Of a stretch of DNA of 64,000 nucleotides, positions 35,681 to 48,082 are shown in pieces. Each line of letters starts with the position of its first letter. Positions within the stretch are counted from its first letter, which is position 1. Below the pieces are notes generated by a model. It was not told where the DNA came from. It searched no databases and saw nothing but the letters and a program-made list of their open reading frames with translations. Source of the stretch: Hericium rajendrae (taxonomy: Eukaryota > Basidiomycota > Agaricomycetes > Russulales > Hericiaceae); the NCBI GenBank assembly GCA_033439255.1, contig CM065882.1:868001-932000 (forward strand), read 5' to 3'. The translations under genes and the position numbers were made by a program.

Positions 35681-38600
35681 ATGGCACCCTTGCGCGATCG
35701 ACCCCCTACAAACTCTCCTGACCCGGAGTGGCCTCCGCAACCGACAACGCCTCTACGCATCGCCAAACGCGACACACCCCAGCGACAACATGCATCTCAA
35801 GTCAGCAGACGGTCATCGTCGACATATTCGAAGCTGAAAACGAGCAGTCTCGTATCGCAATCTCCCTTCAGGGCTCAAGGGCCGCCTCCCATCCGACCAT
35901 CAAGCGTCGTCAATGGACCCTCGCCGCGTCGCGTCAGCGGTGAGAAGAGGCCACGCCCAAACTCTATGCAGGGCGAAAACGAACGTCCTATTGGATACAA
36001 GCGACGACAGTCAAAGGGCTTTCAAGGTCTTGCGGAGCGGGAGCCAGTTACGAAGAGCCCGTTCCGCCATGGCGTCAGTTCAGAAGATGAGCCGCCTCCC
36101 GTACCGCCGAAAACATCACTTCCCATATCCCGCTTGCCCACTCCTTCCTCGTCAGGCTCTCCAGCTCGGTCCTCTCTAGTGTCGAAACGATTCCACGGTC
36201 CAAGAATACTGGGAAGCGAATTGCCTAAACGGCAGAGAAGGAAGACAGTCACGTTTGACGAACGTTGCGACGTTGTCGAGTTCGAGCGAGATGACTCCGG
36301 GGAATTTGACGAAGATCCGTTTGCATCCACGGACGAAGAAGACCCCTATGATGTCCATCAACGCTATGAATCGCCGCTTATGCATAATGGGGACGACAGC
36401 GGGGATGGTCCTGACGCCATAACTGGCCTGGTTGACTCGATGCTGCAGGAGACGCAAGACGAGCCTGGGATGCATACTCCTCCGCAGGAACATAGGTCCC
36501 TCCCACCTGATGTAGACAACGAAGACGGTGTTCCATATGGACGTACTCATCATGCGGAGCGTGCGCATGTCAACCAGCATCCCACTCCTCCGACCGAGGA
36601 TTCAGATCCGCCTCAACTCGCCAACACATCTCTCGACTTCCACGACGTTACGCCTCCGCGAAACCGAAAGTCACTCAGTGATGTTGCATCGCTGGAACCT
36701 GGGTCTCATCTGCCACTTGGACGGTCGACCCATTCCGAGAGGACAAGGAGGGACCACATGCCTGCTGAGATCGACGAGGACGTGAAGATGCTCCCTCCAT
36801 CGCCGTCTCCGACCAAGATCAAGCCAGCCAACCACAATGTCCACCCCAATAGAGAGAGCCTTATCCCTAAATTCGACCTTGGGGTGCACAGCGAAGGAAA
36901 TCAGAAAGCAGGTATGTAATCATCTCAATTTAGCCCGGCCTGATGCTAATACGAGTCCGTTCGTTGAGATCATGATGCACCAGACCCCTTCGTAACGAAT
37001 ATCAAGGATGAAGACATCCAGGTGGTCGAGCTTTCCTTCATGTCGGGGTCGGGAAGCTCGCAAGGAGACGATATGGACCCTGCGAATTTGTCGATTGCCC
37101 ATTCTGAAGTGTCGCTATCTGGATTTGCGGCCGAGCTGGGACTGAATGAACTTACCAAGGACGAGCCTTTGCGGACATCCACGCCTCCCTTCTCGACGCC
37201 GCCCCTTCGCACATCCCTATCACATCGACGCTCTGCTGGACTTGGTGAAAATGTGCCATCACCTATCAGCAGAAGCAGAAGCGCCTCCCCTCTTACCGCC
37301 GCGAGTCCCCGTATTGAGCGCGAGCCTACCTCGCATTCAGGGTCGCCTATCCCTGGACGTGCTACTTCGCCGGCTGTGGCTTCGCCTCTAGGAATTCCCG
37401 CTCGTGTTGCTTCGCCGTTCCAGCTGCAGCGTGCGCTTGGTCTCGGCGAACCCTCTTCCAGCTCTAGCAGCTTGGGAAGTGGTGGTGGTGTCCGTAGACC
37501 AGGGATCAATAGGGACGAGATGCAGAGAAGGGTTATGACAAGGAGTCTCAATAGTCCGGGTCCTTGGACAGAGGGTAACAGGCCGGAGATGCCACCTTCA
37601 CCCGCAACCACTGAATCGGCGAACACATCCTTCGCGAACGGTCCTGCGCAGGAAGAACAAGTCCTTCGTTCTGCCGACCGGGCTCCTCTGCGGAGAGAGG
37701 ATAATGCCACATACGATGGTATCATGTCCATCGATCCCGAGCCGCAAGATATTGACCCCCCGCGTCCTGCCGTTTTGGCACGCTCTCGTTCCGATGGCGA
37801 CGTTGATGAGGAGGACAAGGAAGCTCCCGTGCCGTCGACGTTCGAGGCTATCAACTTAGATCTTGCGAGCTCGAAGATGCACCTGGGGTCCATGGACTTT
37901 GGTTCGGGCGGTCTGGATATTGAAGATGTTGAGATGCGGAGTGCACTGGACCGTTTGGTGGAAGATGTCGCCAGCTCAACAAGCTCGAAGGGATCCAAGA
38001 GAACAGCTGGGCTGGAGCCAGAGCTGAGAGTGAAAGGCAGCCGTGGCACGCTGAGGGTGGAGGAGGTGACGCAGGGCGTGCAGGCACGGCAGTTTGAACC
38101 GCCTTCTGACCAGAGAATGTCCGGCATCGAAGAGGCGCGCCCTAGTCAGGAGGACTTGCGGCGACAGTCGGCGACGCCACCGCTCTTGTCGGGCACAGGC
38201 TTCACCAGTCCGTCAGTCAGTCGCAATTCGAGCGGGTCGTCGATCCCGCCGCCCCCGCCGCCCAAGGATGCTATCCGCACTCGAGAGCAGATAATCATGG
38301 AGAAACGCAGGGAGTTGAGACGTAAAGAGGAGCAAGGTGATGAGGATCTTGAGGTTCCCGTAGGGCGGAGGGGGAGAGTTGAACCTGGCGGCGCGCGAGT
38401 GAACCGGAGGAGAAGCAGGAGTACTGGTGATGCGGATGGCTTGGCCAGGGGACTGACGCCACGGGATGGGAAGACGATAAGGACAGATGGTCTGTTGGAT
38501 ATGGCGCCTTTTGAGTCGGAGGAAGATCCGCTGGCGGATAGCATTGCGAGGGAGCTTAGGAGGTTAGGCGGTGCCAGTCAGGCTGTGAGTATTGCTGGTT

Positions 38601-40281
38601 CTGCGCTGTGCGTTTCTTGGATTCTGATAGCGTAGCAGAGATATCATGTCCGGGAACGGGAAGGCACGATATATGCGTCGGCCGATGTTGAGACCGTCTC
38701 GCATATGAAGGGTGCGGGTGACGTGGATACTGGCAAGGCGTGGAGGACGGTGCGCCGACCTTCGGATATGGTATGTCCCTTTCATCTTTGCCGTGCTTAT
38801 TATGTGACCGACATACCATATCGCAGAACGAGCATGCAAAGCGAATTCGGGAATATCGCGCTCAGGAGAAACCCGGGAGAGCCTATGGCAAGGTCTTCGT
38901 CAAAGGTACAGTCTTAATTGGTACATGTTATGGATTGTTCGACTCACTATGGAGCTTATGTTGTAGTGATTGGCGTGAAAGGCTTGAATGTGCCTATTCC
39001 CCAGCAGCCGACAGCTCTGACTTGTACTCTCAACAACGGGATCCACTTCGTCACAACACCCGAGTGTCGCCTCGCCAGAGACTGTAGGATTGACCAAGAA
39101 TTCGAGCTGTACGTGATATACTTTGTGCGTTGACTATGACTTTAACTCCGTTTCACATAGCATTGAACATAGTAAGCTCGAATTCACGCTTACGCTCAAG
39201 ATCAAGCGTGATCCGCACATTGTCGCCCAGTTCAAGGCTAATGCTCCTCAGCCACCTCCTCCGGTTAAGGCCGTTCCACAGCAGCCCGCGTCCAAGGGTG
39301 GTATGCGCGGACTCTTTTCGTCCAAGAAACCTGCACCAGCTCCCATTCCATCCAGTCCTGCACGACCACAGTTGCAAATACAGGAAAACCTGGCACGCTA
39401 TCTCAAACAAGATGGAACACTTGCGCGATGCTTCGTATCCTTCAAAGACATCGTCACGCGCTGCGACACGACCTTGTTTCAGACGGAGTTCAAGCTGATG
39501 GGACAACGGCTGGACAACAAGGGGAAGATGGAGTCGCAGGAAGTCGGTGAACTGGTGTTACAGATGTTTAGATTGCCGCCGCTAGGCGGTATTCCGCCCA
39601 ATCAGCTCCCCCAGAGCTTGGACGAATGTTGGACTGGCTTACGGCATGCACGATGGCACAAGATGACCTACTTTGAGGGCACCTTGACGCAGAATGGCGG
39701 GGATTGCACGGTACGTCATACGTTGCTGACTTGCGGTATGGACATTGTATGCTGAACATCGTGTGTCATCAGACCTGGCGCAGGCGTCGGTTTAGGATCA
39801 TTGGCGCAAATATGGTCGCTTTCAATGATGTGACGAAGAAGGCGACGGCGACAATCGATCTGCGCAAGGCGGTCTCTGTCGACGATGTTCCTGATGGTCG
39901 CTCCAGGACATTCAGCCCTGTCTCCCCTTCTACAACACAAAGCCGGTCGGACGAGTATGATGGGCTGTACGGCGTGGAACGATCATTCAGGTTGATCTTC
40001 TCCAAGGACCAGGAGATTGTTTTCTTCGCAGACACGGATGAAGAGAAGAAGCGTTGGTGAGTACCTGCGGTGATCTGTTCTTGGATTTATCTTGCTAACT
40101 GTGCTACAGGTTGGAGGTGCTGAATATTATGGTCGGTCACATCCCGCCGAATCCGTTGTGGGCAGAGCTCCTTCGCCAACGGCAGCAAGAGCTCGAGAAG
40201 CAAGGGCTTGCAAGACAAGTTGCAGCGCCACGTTCTGCCGTGCCAGGCAGTTCAAGTCCGCAGAACCTTATTCGGACCTGA
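35681..40281 (+). CDS. Bud4/anillin-like septum and septin scaffold with PH domain
   Basis: Likely cortical scaffold marking division or branch sites. Model: join(35681..36911, 36984..38584, 38639..38770, 38827..38905, 38967..39108, 39161..39710, 39773..40056, 40110..40281), 1,396 aa. Residues 1-950 are disordered, rich in Ser, Pro, Arg and acidic patches (PPPVPPK, a KRQRRKTVTFDE segment, TPPRNRKS). The C-terminal third shows the anillin-homology region (YGKVFVKVIGVKGLNV, ITLxNG-like CTLNNGIHFVTTPEC, LTLKIKRDPHI) and then a PH domain (RRRFRIIGANMVAFNDVTKKATATIDL ... SFRLIFSKDQEIVFFADTDEEKKRWLEVL). This order is that of yeast Bud4 and fission-yeast Mid2. Orthology is inferred from the C-terminus only, since the N-terminus is not alignable by eye. 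Confidence 0.8.
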
Positions 40282-40764
40282 GGCCTGAATCCGAGGCCTG
40301 AATCCGAGGCGATGCGGAAACGACGCGACACCCAACCACATTAGAAACCTTATATGTATTCCTCAGACGCATGCTCGTTATGATTGGACTATGTTATGTA
40401 CGCTACTCTCCTATGATCTTGTTTTCGGCCCCATGATCGTCTGGCTGTCTCATTTCGTTCCATCTCCTGTCTATCTCTGTTATCGTCGCTCCTCGTCAGT
40501 TTAGCCGTGACTCCGCTTTGGTGCCTTCCGTCGCGAGTGCATTGTACGTTATTGAATGACGTAGAGTATTTACATGAGTAAATAATAGTTGCTTTCTCGT
40601 GCAGCTAGTTGTGCCCGTGCAGGTCTTGCCAGCCATATGGCACAACCATTTTTGGGGGAATGTACAGCTCTCCATTGACAGATAAGTTAGCTGCATTTCT
40701 CCGTGGCTCATCCATTCAACTAGCTGCTTAGATAATCATATTGTTCAAACAAAATTGGAGCGGA
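40282..40764. other. Convergent intergenic region
   Basis: Lies between the 3' ends of the Bud4-like gene and the minus-strand F-box-like gene. A short GAGGCCTGAATCC tandem duplication sits at about 40280-40305, just after the Bud4-like stop. Nothing else seen. Confidence 0.5.
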
Positions 40765-41984
40765 TTAGAACTGCGACGTCGTTGACAAATGTTCATTGCC
40801 AGTCTGGACTGCAGGAGGCCCCGATTTCCAACCGTCTGGCAAGAAGTATCGCCAGATATTATCCATCTCTTCCACTACCTCCCGGCTGACGTCCTTCCAC
40901 GCCTTCTCGTCCTTGTCCATCTGCACCAGCTCAGTTGCAGGCACGATGTCGAAGCGGTGCCCTGCCCACACGCCCCTGTGGATGTCGTCCTTGTAGGGGA
41001 GATGTACACCTTCTGAGGACCAGCAGATCCGGATCGCGCAAAGATGGCCCAGCGTAACTGGTGGCACGATTTTGCGATTTATGCGGTGATCTGGCTTCTT
41101 CTGTGCACTGTCCCACTCGAGCAACAGTTTGTTCCACTCCAATAGCGCACTGTCGTGGACATATTCCTGCGCCGTGAGGTTGCGGAGTAGACGCGGGTTG
41201 TCGGACGTGGGGATGTCATCGGACTTGTCGTAGTACCCGCCAAATTCAGGGCCCTTGAGCGAGGCCCAGATCTCCAAATCTTCGTGGTAAGGCATGACAC
41301 CCCTTTCTCCTAGTCTTTTCTCGATGAATGTGTGACGGTAGTCACACGTCGACGCCCGAGGCCAGTCTTCGGCAACGTAGTAGAAGCTGTATTGGTATTG
41401 ATCGTCTGCAAAACGAACGAGGTCTTCGGGTGTGTTGAAGCCCTCTGGCGGTAGATCAAGTGGATGCATGCGGTCCCCTACGCAGATCAGCCGATCACCT
41501 GCCCAGGAATCGGCGGTGTCGACTTCGTGGAGGTACTTCTCGATGACTCCACGCGCAACGCTCCAGAGCCGCTTGCTGCAAATTGCAAGACATATGCAAT
41601 CGATACCGTCGTCTTCAGCCAGCTCATGGACGATCATGTACAGGAGCTCTGTAGGCAGCCGCTCGAGGGCGGAGGCTGATGCGCCACTGGAGAATTGCCA
41701 TGCGGTCAGTACGTAGAGCTGTGGCAAGTCGACTGGTCCTCTTACATGACAAGGACCGCGGGAGGCTTTTTCCAGACGGATTTCTCGCCACACCACTTGG
41801 CTTTGAACTGGTGCATTCTGAGATTGCGAGACTCCGGCTCTTCCAAGAGTGTAACGGCTTCCCTGACCTGAAGCAGTGGAACAAGTGCTTCAGGACTATA
41901 ACTGAAACTGTCTGGGACATAATCATAAGGCGGCAGAATCTCGCCAGTGTCCGGATTGAGTAGTATCCATCTTTGTCCTCCCAT
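40765..41984 (-). CDS. F-box-like hypothetical protein (copy 1, left of PDAT)
   Basis: Two exons: 41746..41984 and 40765..41686, 386 aa. After an N-terminal segment (WILLNPDTGEILPPYDY) comes a short F-box-like motif (LERLPTELLYMIVHELAEDD...LAICSKRLW), then family-specific blocks AGDRLICVGD, RLLRNLTAQEYV, VTLGHLCAIRICW, HRGVWAGHRFDIVPATEL and AWKDVSREVVEEM. F-box motifs of this kind recruit Skp1 in SCF ubiquitin ligases; here only the F-box is recognised, and the C-terminal substrate part is not. The same blocks and the same intron position occur in the gene at 46695, on the other side of PDAT and on the other strand. Confidence 0.82.
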
Positions 41985-42723
41985 CCTGATCGTCGCGGAG
42001 CTTGTGACGACAAGCCTATGGAGGCGTTCGGGTCAGAGTTAAGGATGCGCTGTCTACAGTCGAAGGTCGCTCGCGGCCGAGCGGGCTTGCGCCGAGCCTA
42101 GCGCTGTCTGGTCTGCAAGTGCAACCGTCCTTGAATCGTCCCGGGATTAGCCGAGAGACTCCGTCAAACATCCGATTCCCATTGTTCTTTGACAGGAATG
42201 ACGCGTCAATCCAGTGTCAATCCTCGTCAATCGCGTTAATTACTGAACCACGAGGAACCACGAAAGGCCACTGTACGGTTGCTTATGATTGGTCGACGCT
42301 CGAGAACAACGAGGTGATGCCAGCGCCTGCCAGCGCCTGCCGCAACACTGTCACAACGTGACGCTGCATCGTTGCGGTTCCGGTCAATAGTCAATCTCCG
42401 ATGTATCCATCGCAGAAAATGAAAAAAAAAAAAATGAAATCCACAGATGGAAGAAGGCTTCATGGAGATACTTATGCGGTCGAAGGCGAGGTCAAGACCA
42501 TGGAAAATTTCGGACTGTGGATCTCTGTGGATGCATATGGACGTTCCGATATACGGCCGAGAGTCGATAGATCACTAAATCAACTGCGACGTCAGACGCG
42601 CCGCGTCTCGGCCTCATTGAAGCCACTACCGACACTCATCGCCGGATGTACTGAAGCATGATACCAGCTTTACCCTAGACAAACCATCTTTCTGAAGGCG
42701 TTATATAGACTGAGGACTGCAAC
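41985..42723. other. Divergent intergenic region (F-box-like / PDAT)
   Basis: No gene recognised. It contains a 13-bp A run at about 42422 and a duplicated CCAGCGCCTG at about 42319-42340. TTATATAG lies only about 20 bp before the PDAT ATG, too close to be an ordinary TATA box. Confidence 0.4.
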
Positions 42724-45700
42724 ATGGTTCTTACAAAACGATCTCATTCGGACCCGCTGCTCGCCGAGACCGCCCATCGTGAGGGAGAAAGCTCGCGAGC
42801 TGAGGCACAACGGTTGGCGGAGGAGGCTCGTGAGGATGTGAAAGGTTTAAAAGGTTTGAAGAAGAAGTGGAATGATGTGCGTGCGCTTTTAATATCTTGC
42901 ATTGCATGCACTGAGCTATGATTGTACAGAGCCGTCATTTCTATACTACACGACGATTCATCTTCCCTCTCGGGCTCTTGCGTGAGTGCTTTGCCTCTCG
43001 GGTCACGATATGATCTCACTCAGTATAATGTATCCGGAAGTCGGCCTTCTCCTCGGTTTTACGCTTGTCGAGCCCGGAGACATTCAGGACACCGCAGCCC
43101 AGGTAGCTTTGATATGGAACGAATACGACCTGTCTCTTTCCATGCCCCAAATGCCAAGCTTCGACTTTTCGCGCGTCGAGGTGGAATGGAAGAGGTTCAC
43201 GAGCAATATCCCTGAGCTCTGGAAGCTCAATAATGACGGACGGGAGTTTAAAGTCGGCGAGGCCATGAAAGACAGAGGATTAAGTGCGGAGTATCCGATT
43301 GTGCTCGTTCCGGGTATCGTGTCTACGGTCAGCCTTCTCAGTCCCTTCGCGCATTCGTGCTCTCATGCTTGGATGCGGTCAGGGCTTGGAGTCCTGGTCT
43401 ACAGCACCGGAGTACCGCCCGTTCTTCCGTCAGAAACTATGGGGTGGTTTCCACATGCTTTCGCAGGTCACATTCAACCGCGACCGGTGGATAGCCGCAC
43501 TCATGCTGGACCCTATCACCGGTCTAGATCCTCCAGGAGGCATCAAGGTGCGTGCTGCAGAGGGCCTTGATGCAGCAAGCATGTTCGTACAGGGCTATTG
43601 GATATGGTAGGCTACGAATTTGCGTGGATGTACCGCAGTCTGTTGCTGAAGGCATTGGTTCGGTAAGGTCAAAGGTCATCGAAAACCTCGCCGTGGTGAA
43701 CTACGATACCAATAACCTATATCTGGCCCCCTATGATTGGCGTCTTTCTTATTTCAATCTTGAGGTTCGGGACGGATACTTCTCGAAACTCAAGTTGCAC
43801 ATCGAAGGATTCAAGTCAGTCAGACAGATTCTCAGTGATCCCAAACTTACTTTGTTTGTTTTTGCAGGAGAAGACAGGGCAAGAAATCCGTAATCGCAGC
43901 ACACTCGATGGGTAGTAATGTATGTCTGTCTCTCTGACCTGTATCTACGTGCAGGTTTTCGAATTCGTAACTCAACTGACTCACATTTGTCTAGGTCATA
44001 TTGGTGAGTCTCAGTATTGCCTCTCTTCGACGGCGTATCATATTTATGGCCTTGATTGCTGCATCGGAAATAGTACTTGTGAGTGACATTGTAGCTGTCA
44101 TCCTGTCCGCTCATCATGTGACACACATTGCAGCTTCAAATGGGTCGAATCACCCGAGCATGGAGGTGGTGGACCAAATTGGGTCGAGGTCGGTCTTGAC
44201 GTTGTTCTTCGGTCATCAACATACGAATTGTCCAATTACAGGATCATATCCAAGCATTTGTCTCGATCGCAGGTACTCATCTCGTGAGTTCTATCCTCCA
44301 GCCCAGGTCCTCAACTTTCAGCATTTCTCACGATTTTCCTTTCCTAACAGGGTGTGGTAAGACTTCGTTTATGCGGTGATCGACCACAAGCCTAAATTCA
44401 TGTGCTCTGGTAGGCCAAGGCAATGGCCGCATTGCTCTCGGGTGAAATGAAGGATACAGTACAAGTGAACCCTGCCGGCGCATATGGTGAGCTGCGTCTA
44501 ATTTGCTGGATCGAGTTCAGGGATGCTGAGACCAAGACCGGAACAGTACTGGAGCGCTTCTTTTCAAGGAAGGAACGGCAGAGATTATTCCGCAGCTGGG
44601 CCGGTGGTGCCAGCATGTGGATAAAGGCACGACTCAGCTATCTCAGTTGATCCTTGCTAACCGTTGCTGTCCAACAATAGGGAGGTGATGCGGTGTGGGG
44701 GAATGCGACTCATGCACCCGACGATGAATCCGAAAACGATCATACGCATGGCCAGCTTATATCCTTTCGACGGCGCTTGGCGACAGCACCCTCTTCTGAG
44801 GACGACAGACCACCCTTCGAGCGCGAACTATCACCTTCCGCTCGAGAGACAGGGCCTCGTGAAGAAAGCGAAGCGGAAATCGCGCAGGAGATTCGCAGGG
44901 TCGAGAACGCGAGCAGCTTAATCGATACCAGGAATATGACAGCCGAAGATGCAGGCGTGTGGATCTTAGAGCATACGCCGACGACTTTTCAGGTGAGTAT
45001 CTTCAGGATTATGTTGTTCTGTGAGCGCTGTAAACTGATGGTGCGCAGAAAATGATTCAGACTAATTATTCGTATGGAATCGAGAGGGATGAAGAGCAGC
45101 TAGCGAAGAACGATCACGATCACAGGAAATGGAGCAATCCTCTCGAATCGAGGTAAAGCCATACTTGTCTGCGACGTATCTTACATACTGATGATGGCTT
45201 TCAAATAGGTTGCCTAATGCACCATCGATGGAAATCTACTGTGTGTATGGCCACGGAAAACAGACAGAAGTGAGTCCGCTATCTTTTTATAGGAAGCAGA
45301 TGCTGACACAATACTAGCGATCATACTGGTGCGTAGTATTCACGCACAAACATGTGTCCTGGGTGAATCAGACGACGTGCCTGCAGGTACGCTTCAGGAC
45401 CATACGAGTACGACAATGGCTATGCGCCAGATGCAGAGGGTGCGACTTGTCCAAACACGACCGATTGCGTCATCCCACCTCTGGGCATGCCGCTCTCCCG
45501 CTCGAGCTGGATAGATGGCGACTATACCGATGAGACCGTTGTGCCCAAGGTACGCAATGGTGTCAACATGGGTGAGGGCGACGGAACAGTGTCCTTGTTG
45601 AGCTTAGGCGCCATGTGCGCAGAGGGGTGGAAGAAGAAGAGATGGAACCCGGCTGGCATCAAGGTCACCACTGTTGAGGTTCGTATTGGATCGTATTTTC

Positions 45701-45929
45701 CTGTCTTATACTTACGACAGTTGGTTTCATACGCTCTCAGCTCCCTCATCGCCCGGTGCCATCGATTCCACGGGGTGGTGCTAATACAAGTGATCACGTT
45801 GATATTCTGGGATCGACCGCGCTCAACGAAATCATCCTGAAAGTAGCCACTGGGGCCGGTCATGAAATCAAGGATAACTACGTGTCAAGGATACGGGAGT
45901 ATGTCAAGAGGATTCGGTGGGACGGGTAG
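42724..45929 (+). CDS. LRO1: Phospholipid:diacylglycerol acyltransferase (PDAT, Lro1-type)
   Basis: Transfers an acyl chain from a phospholipid to diacylglycerol, making triacylglycerol at the ER. Nineteen exons, about 717 aa: 42724..42876, 42930..42981, 43041..43327, 43383..43606, 43668..43814, 43868..43919, 43995..44003, 44074..44078, 44134..44188, 44242..44283, 44352..44357, 44414..44486, 44547..44626, 44681..44992, 45049..45152, 45209..45269, 45318..45328, 45387..45678, 45741..45929. It has a cytosolic N-terminus, one membrane anchor (FIFPLGLLLGLLLGFTLV, about residues 60-77) and a lumenal LCAT-like domain. Nucleophile Ser in AHSMGSN, acidic residue in GEGDGTVSLLSLG, His in DHVDILG. Three exons are only 9, 5 and 6 nt, and the intron after 44626 starts GC rather than GT. 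These joins restore the family sequence NVILYFFKWVESPEHGG and THLGVAKAM. Confidence 0.9.
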
Positions 45930-46694
45930 TGGGACACAACGCTGGTGACATTTCTATCTGACTGTGCGGATCATAGAGAGCAGGGCGGCTCATCACTACC
46001 AACCGTAGCAAACGTAGGCTTTATCTCAGCTAATATAATACCTAATCAGCTCTGGCTTCGATCTCCGAATGCCGCGTTCTGCATTCTTTCGGCTTGGACT
46101 TGTGGGATGCTTCTGATTATCAGACTTCTGAACTGACGAGTTGTTTCTATTGTGCTCTGAAGCCACAACTATATGCCTCGTTTCAGTGAGGTTGATCATG
46201 CACATTCATTGGTCGGTCTTAATCAAACAAAACATTGCACTGACAATAATTTCCATTAGGACATGCTAAATTCTCACTACGCACGGAGGTTCGGCTCAGA
46301 AGTCTGGCCAAGAGTTGAAGCATGGATAAGATGTCTCTCGACTGCTTGGGAGAATTTGTATCAAATTTACAGCAGTCACTGCTCACTGACCGCTGCCACG
46401 TTGGTGATTGTGCTTATTGATTCTCGTGTGGATGAGCACAGCATAAATTTCTAGAAATCGCCCACAAGCCTCTATGTGGACTTCGCGGTAGGAACGTGAC
46501 GCGTCATGAACAATGGCCAGCATCGTGGCCACCTCGCAGCGGACCACAAAAATACACGTGTTTCTGTCACGATAGTCCCAGCTACTGAATTCTGGGCACA
46601 ATGAGGACTCGGTGAGCTACCTCGCTTAGATAAAAGGCGAGTGCAAGGGCCGATCCAGGCAACCATTGTCTCCCCACCCCTCTTCCAACCCACC
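45930..46694 (+). other. Intergenic region between PDAT and F-box-like copy 2
   Basis: No gene or RNA recognised. GATAAAAG at about 46628, some 60 bp before the ATG at 46695, may be the TATA element of the downstream gene. Confidence 0.4.
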
Positions 46695-47822
46695 ATGGCA
46701 GCCCCAGCCATTGTCGAGACCCAAGAATACTGCGCTCTTCTCAATCTCGACAAAAAGAAATCTATCAAGGGACACAGCAATCTCTTAGAATGCACTTTTA
46801 GCTTTCGCCCTGGAGAGCTCGTTGAGCTGCTTTATGTCGAAAAGGTCACCCTCTTGGCCAAGCCAAAACCACTAGAGCCGATGTTTGTGGAGTCGAGAAA
46901 AAAATACCCGTGCCTCAAGTTAAGGCCCTTCAGACGGTAAGTTGACCAATCGATTCGCACCAATTTTATTCCCTGACAACAAGTTTCTAGTGCCGTTCCA
47001 GCCTCCATGTTCAGTAGGCTTCCTGAAGAGATCATCGACATGATCTTCAACGAACTGACCGATAACTGCATCGATTGCGTGTCTCTTGCCCTCTGTAGCA
47101 CGCAGCTCTGGCGCATTGCGCTCCCGCTTATCGAGGAGGGCCTCTACCAAATCGCGTATTCCCGATCATTTGCTGGGGACCGATTAATTTGCGCGGGAGA
47201 CTACGTCCAGCTCGGTGATCAGTCACTACTGGTGGATGCAGAGGCGACCGAGAAGGATACTCCTGAACTCGCAGACGCCAAACGTTGCCTTCAGCATGAA
47301 GTCAGCAAGTCGTGGCCGGGACCCGACGAGCAGCAGTTTCTCCCTCTCGAATTCGTCCGGGAAGCCCTCCAGGCCAGGGGTGTTTGCAACTGGAGCGAGG
47401 ACATGGACCTCTTTAATTCGCTCAGAGATCCCGAAACCATGCGGTTGCCTCCCCGTTATTATGGCATTCCCTCAGACAGGCATCCGCGGATCCTCAGAAA
47501 CCTCACTACCGGGGAGTATGTTCGGGAGAGCGTACTCATTTCGTGGAAGGCACAGAATGGCGTCCTTCAACATGCTGTGGCGGACGTCACCCTGGGGCAT
47601 ATTTGCGCCATCAAAATTTACTGGGCCGTAGGAGTCGCACCATTGGACTGGGACGATAGCCTTCATAGGGGTCCGTGGGCGATGCATCGCTTTGACATCG
47701 TGTCCGCAACAGAGCTGCAGGGGATGGAGGAGGACAAGAAGACGGCGTGGAAGGACGTCAGCGAAGAAGTATTGGAGGAGTTGGAATCCGTATGGAACGA
47801 TCGATGGGCTGGTATGTACTGA
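46695..47822 (+). CDS. F-box-like hypothetical protein (copy 2, right of PDAT)
   Basis: Two exons: 46695..46936 and 46991..47822, 357 aa. It is a diverged paralogue of the minus-strand gene at 40765-41984: shared YCALLNLDKKKSI start region, F-box-like segment SRLPEEIIDMIFNEL..CVSLALCSTQLW, then AGDRLICAGD, RILRNLTTGEYV, VTLGHICAIKIYW, HRGPWAMHRFDIVSATEL and AWKDVSEEVLEELE. The intron falls at the same place and phase. Function beyond possible Skp1 binding is unknown. Together the pair flanks PDAT as an inverted duplication. Confidence 0.82.
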
Positions 47823-48082
47823 GCATCGAAAAGGAGGACTTACCCGCTGGCAACGAGAGTCTGCTGTAATTTATCGCTATTTTATATTACTCGAAGTCGA
47901 TGCGCAAGCTGGAAAGCGCTCTATAAGGCCAACCATCAATTGCTAGAACTACCTGGGCTTCCGGTCCAACATGAACAGTCGCAGCAATTATCGCTGCATA
48001 ACGGTTCAAGGCAGTCGTCATTGATACCCTTACTTGAATAATTATTCCCTACCGTCCGTTTCGTCCGACATGAGTAAGTATG

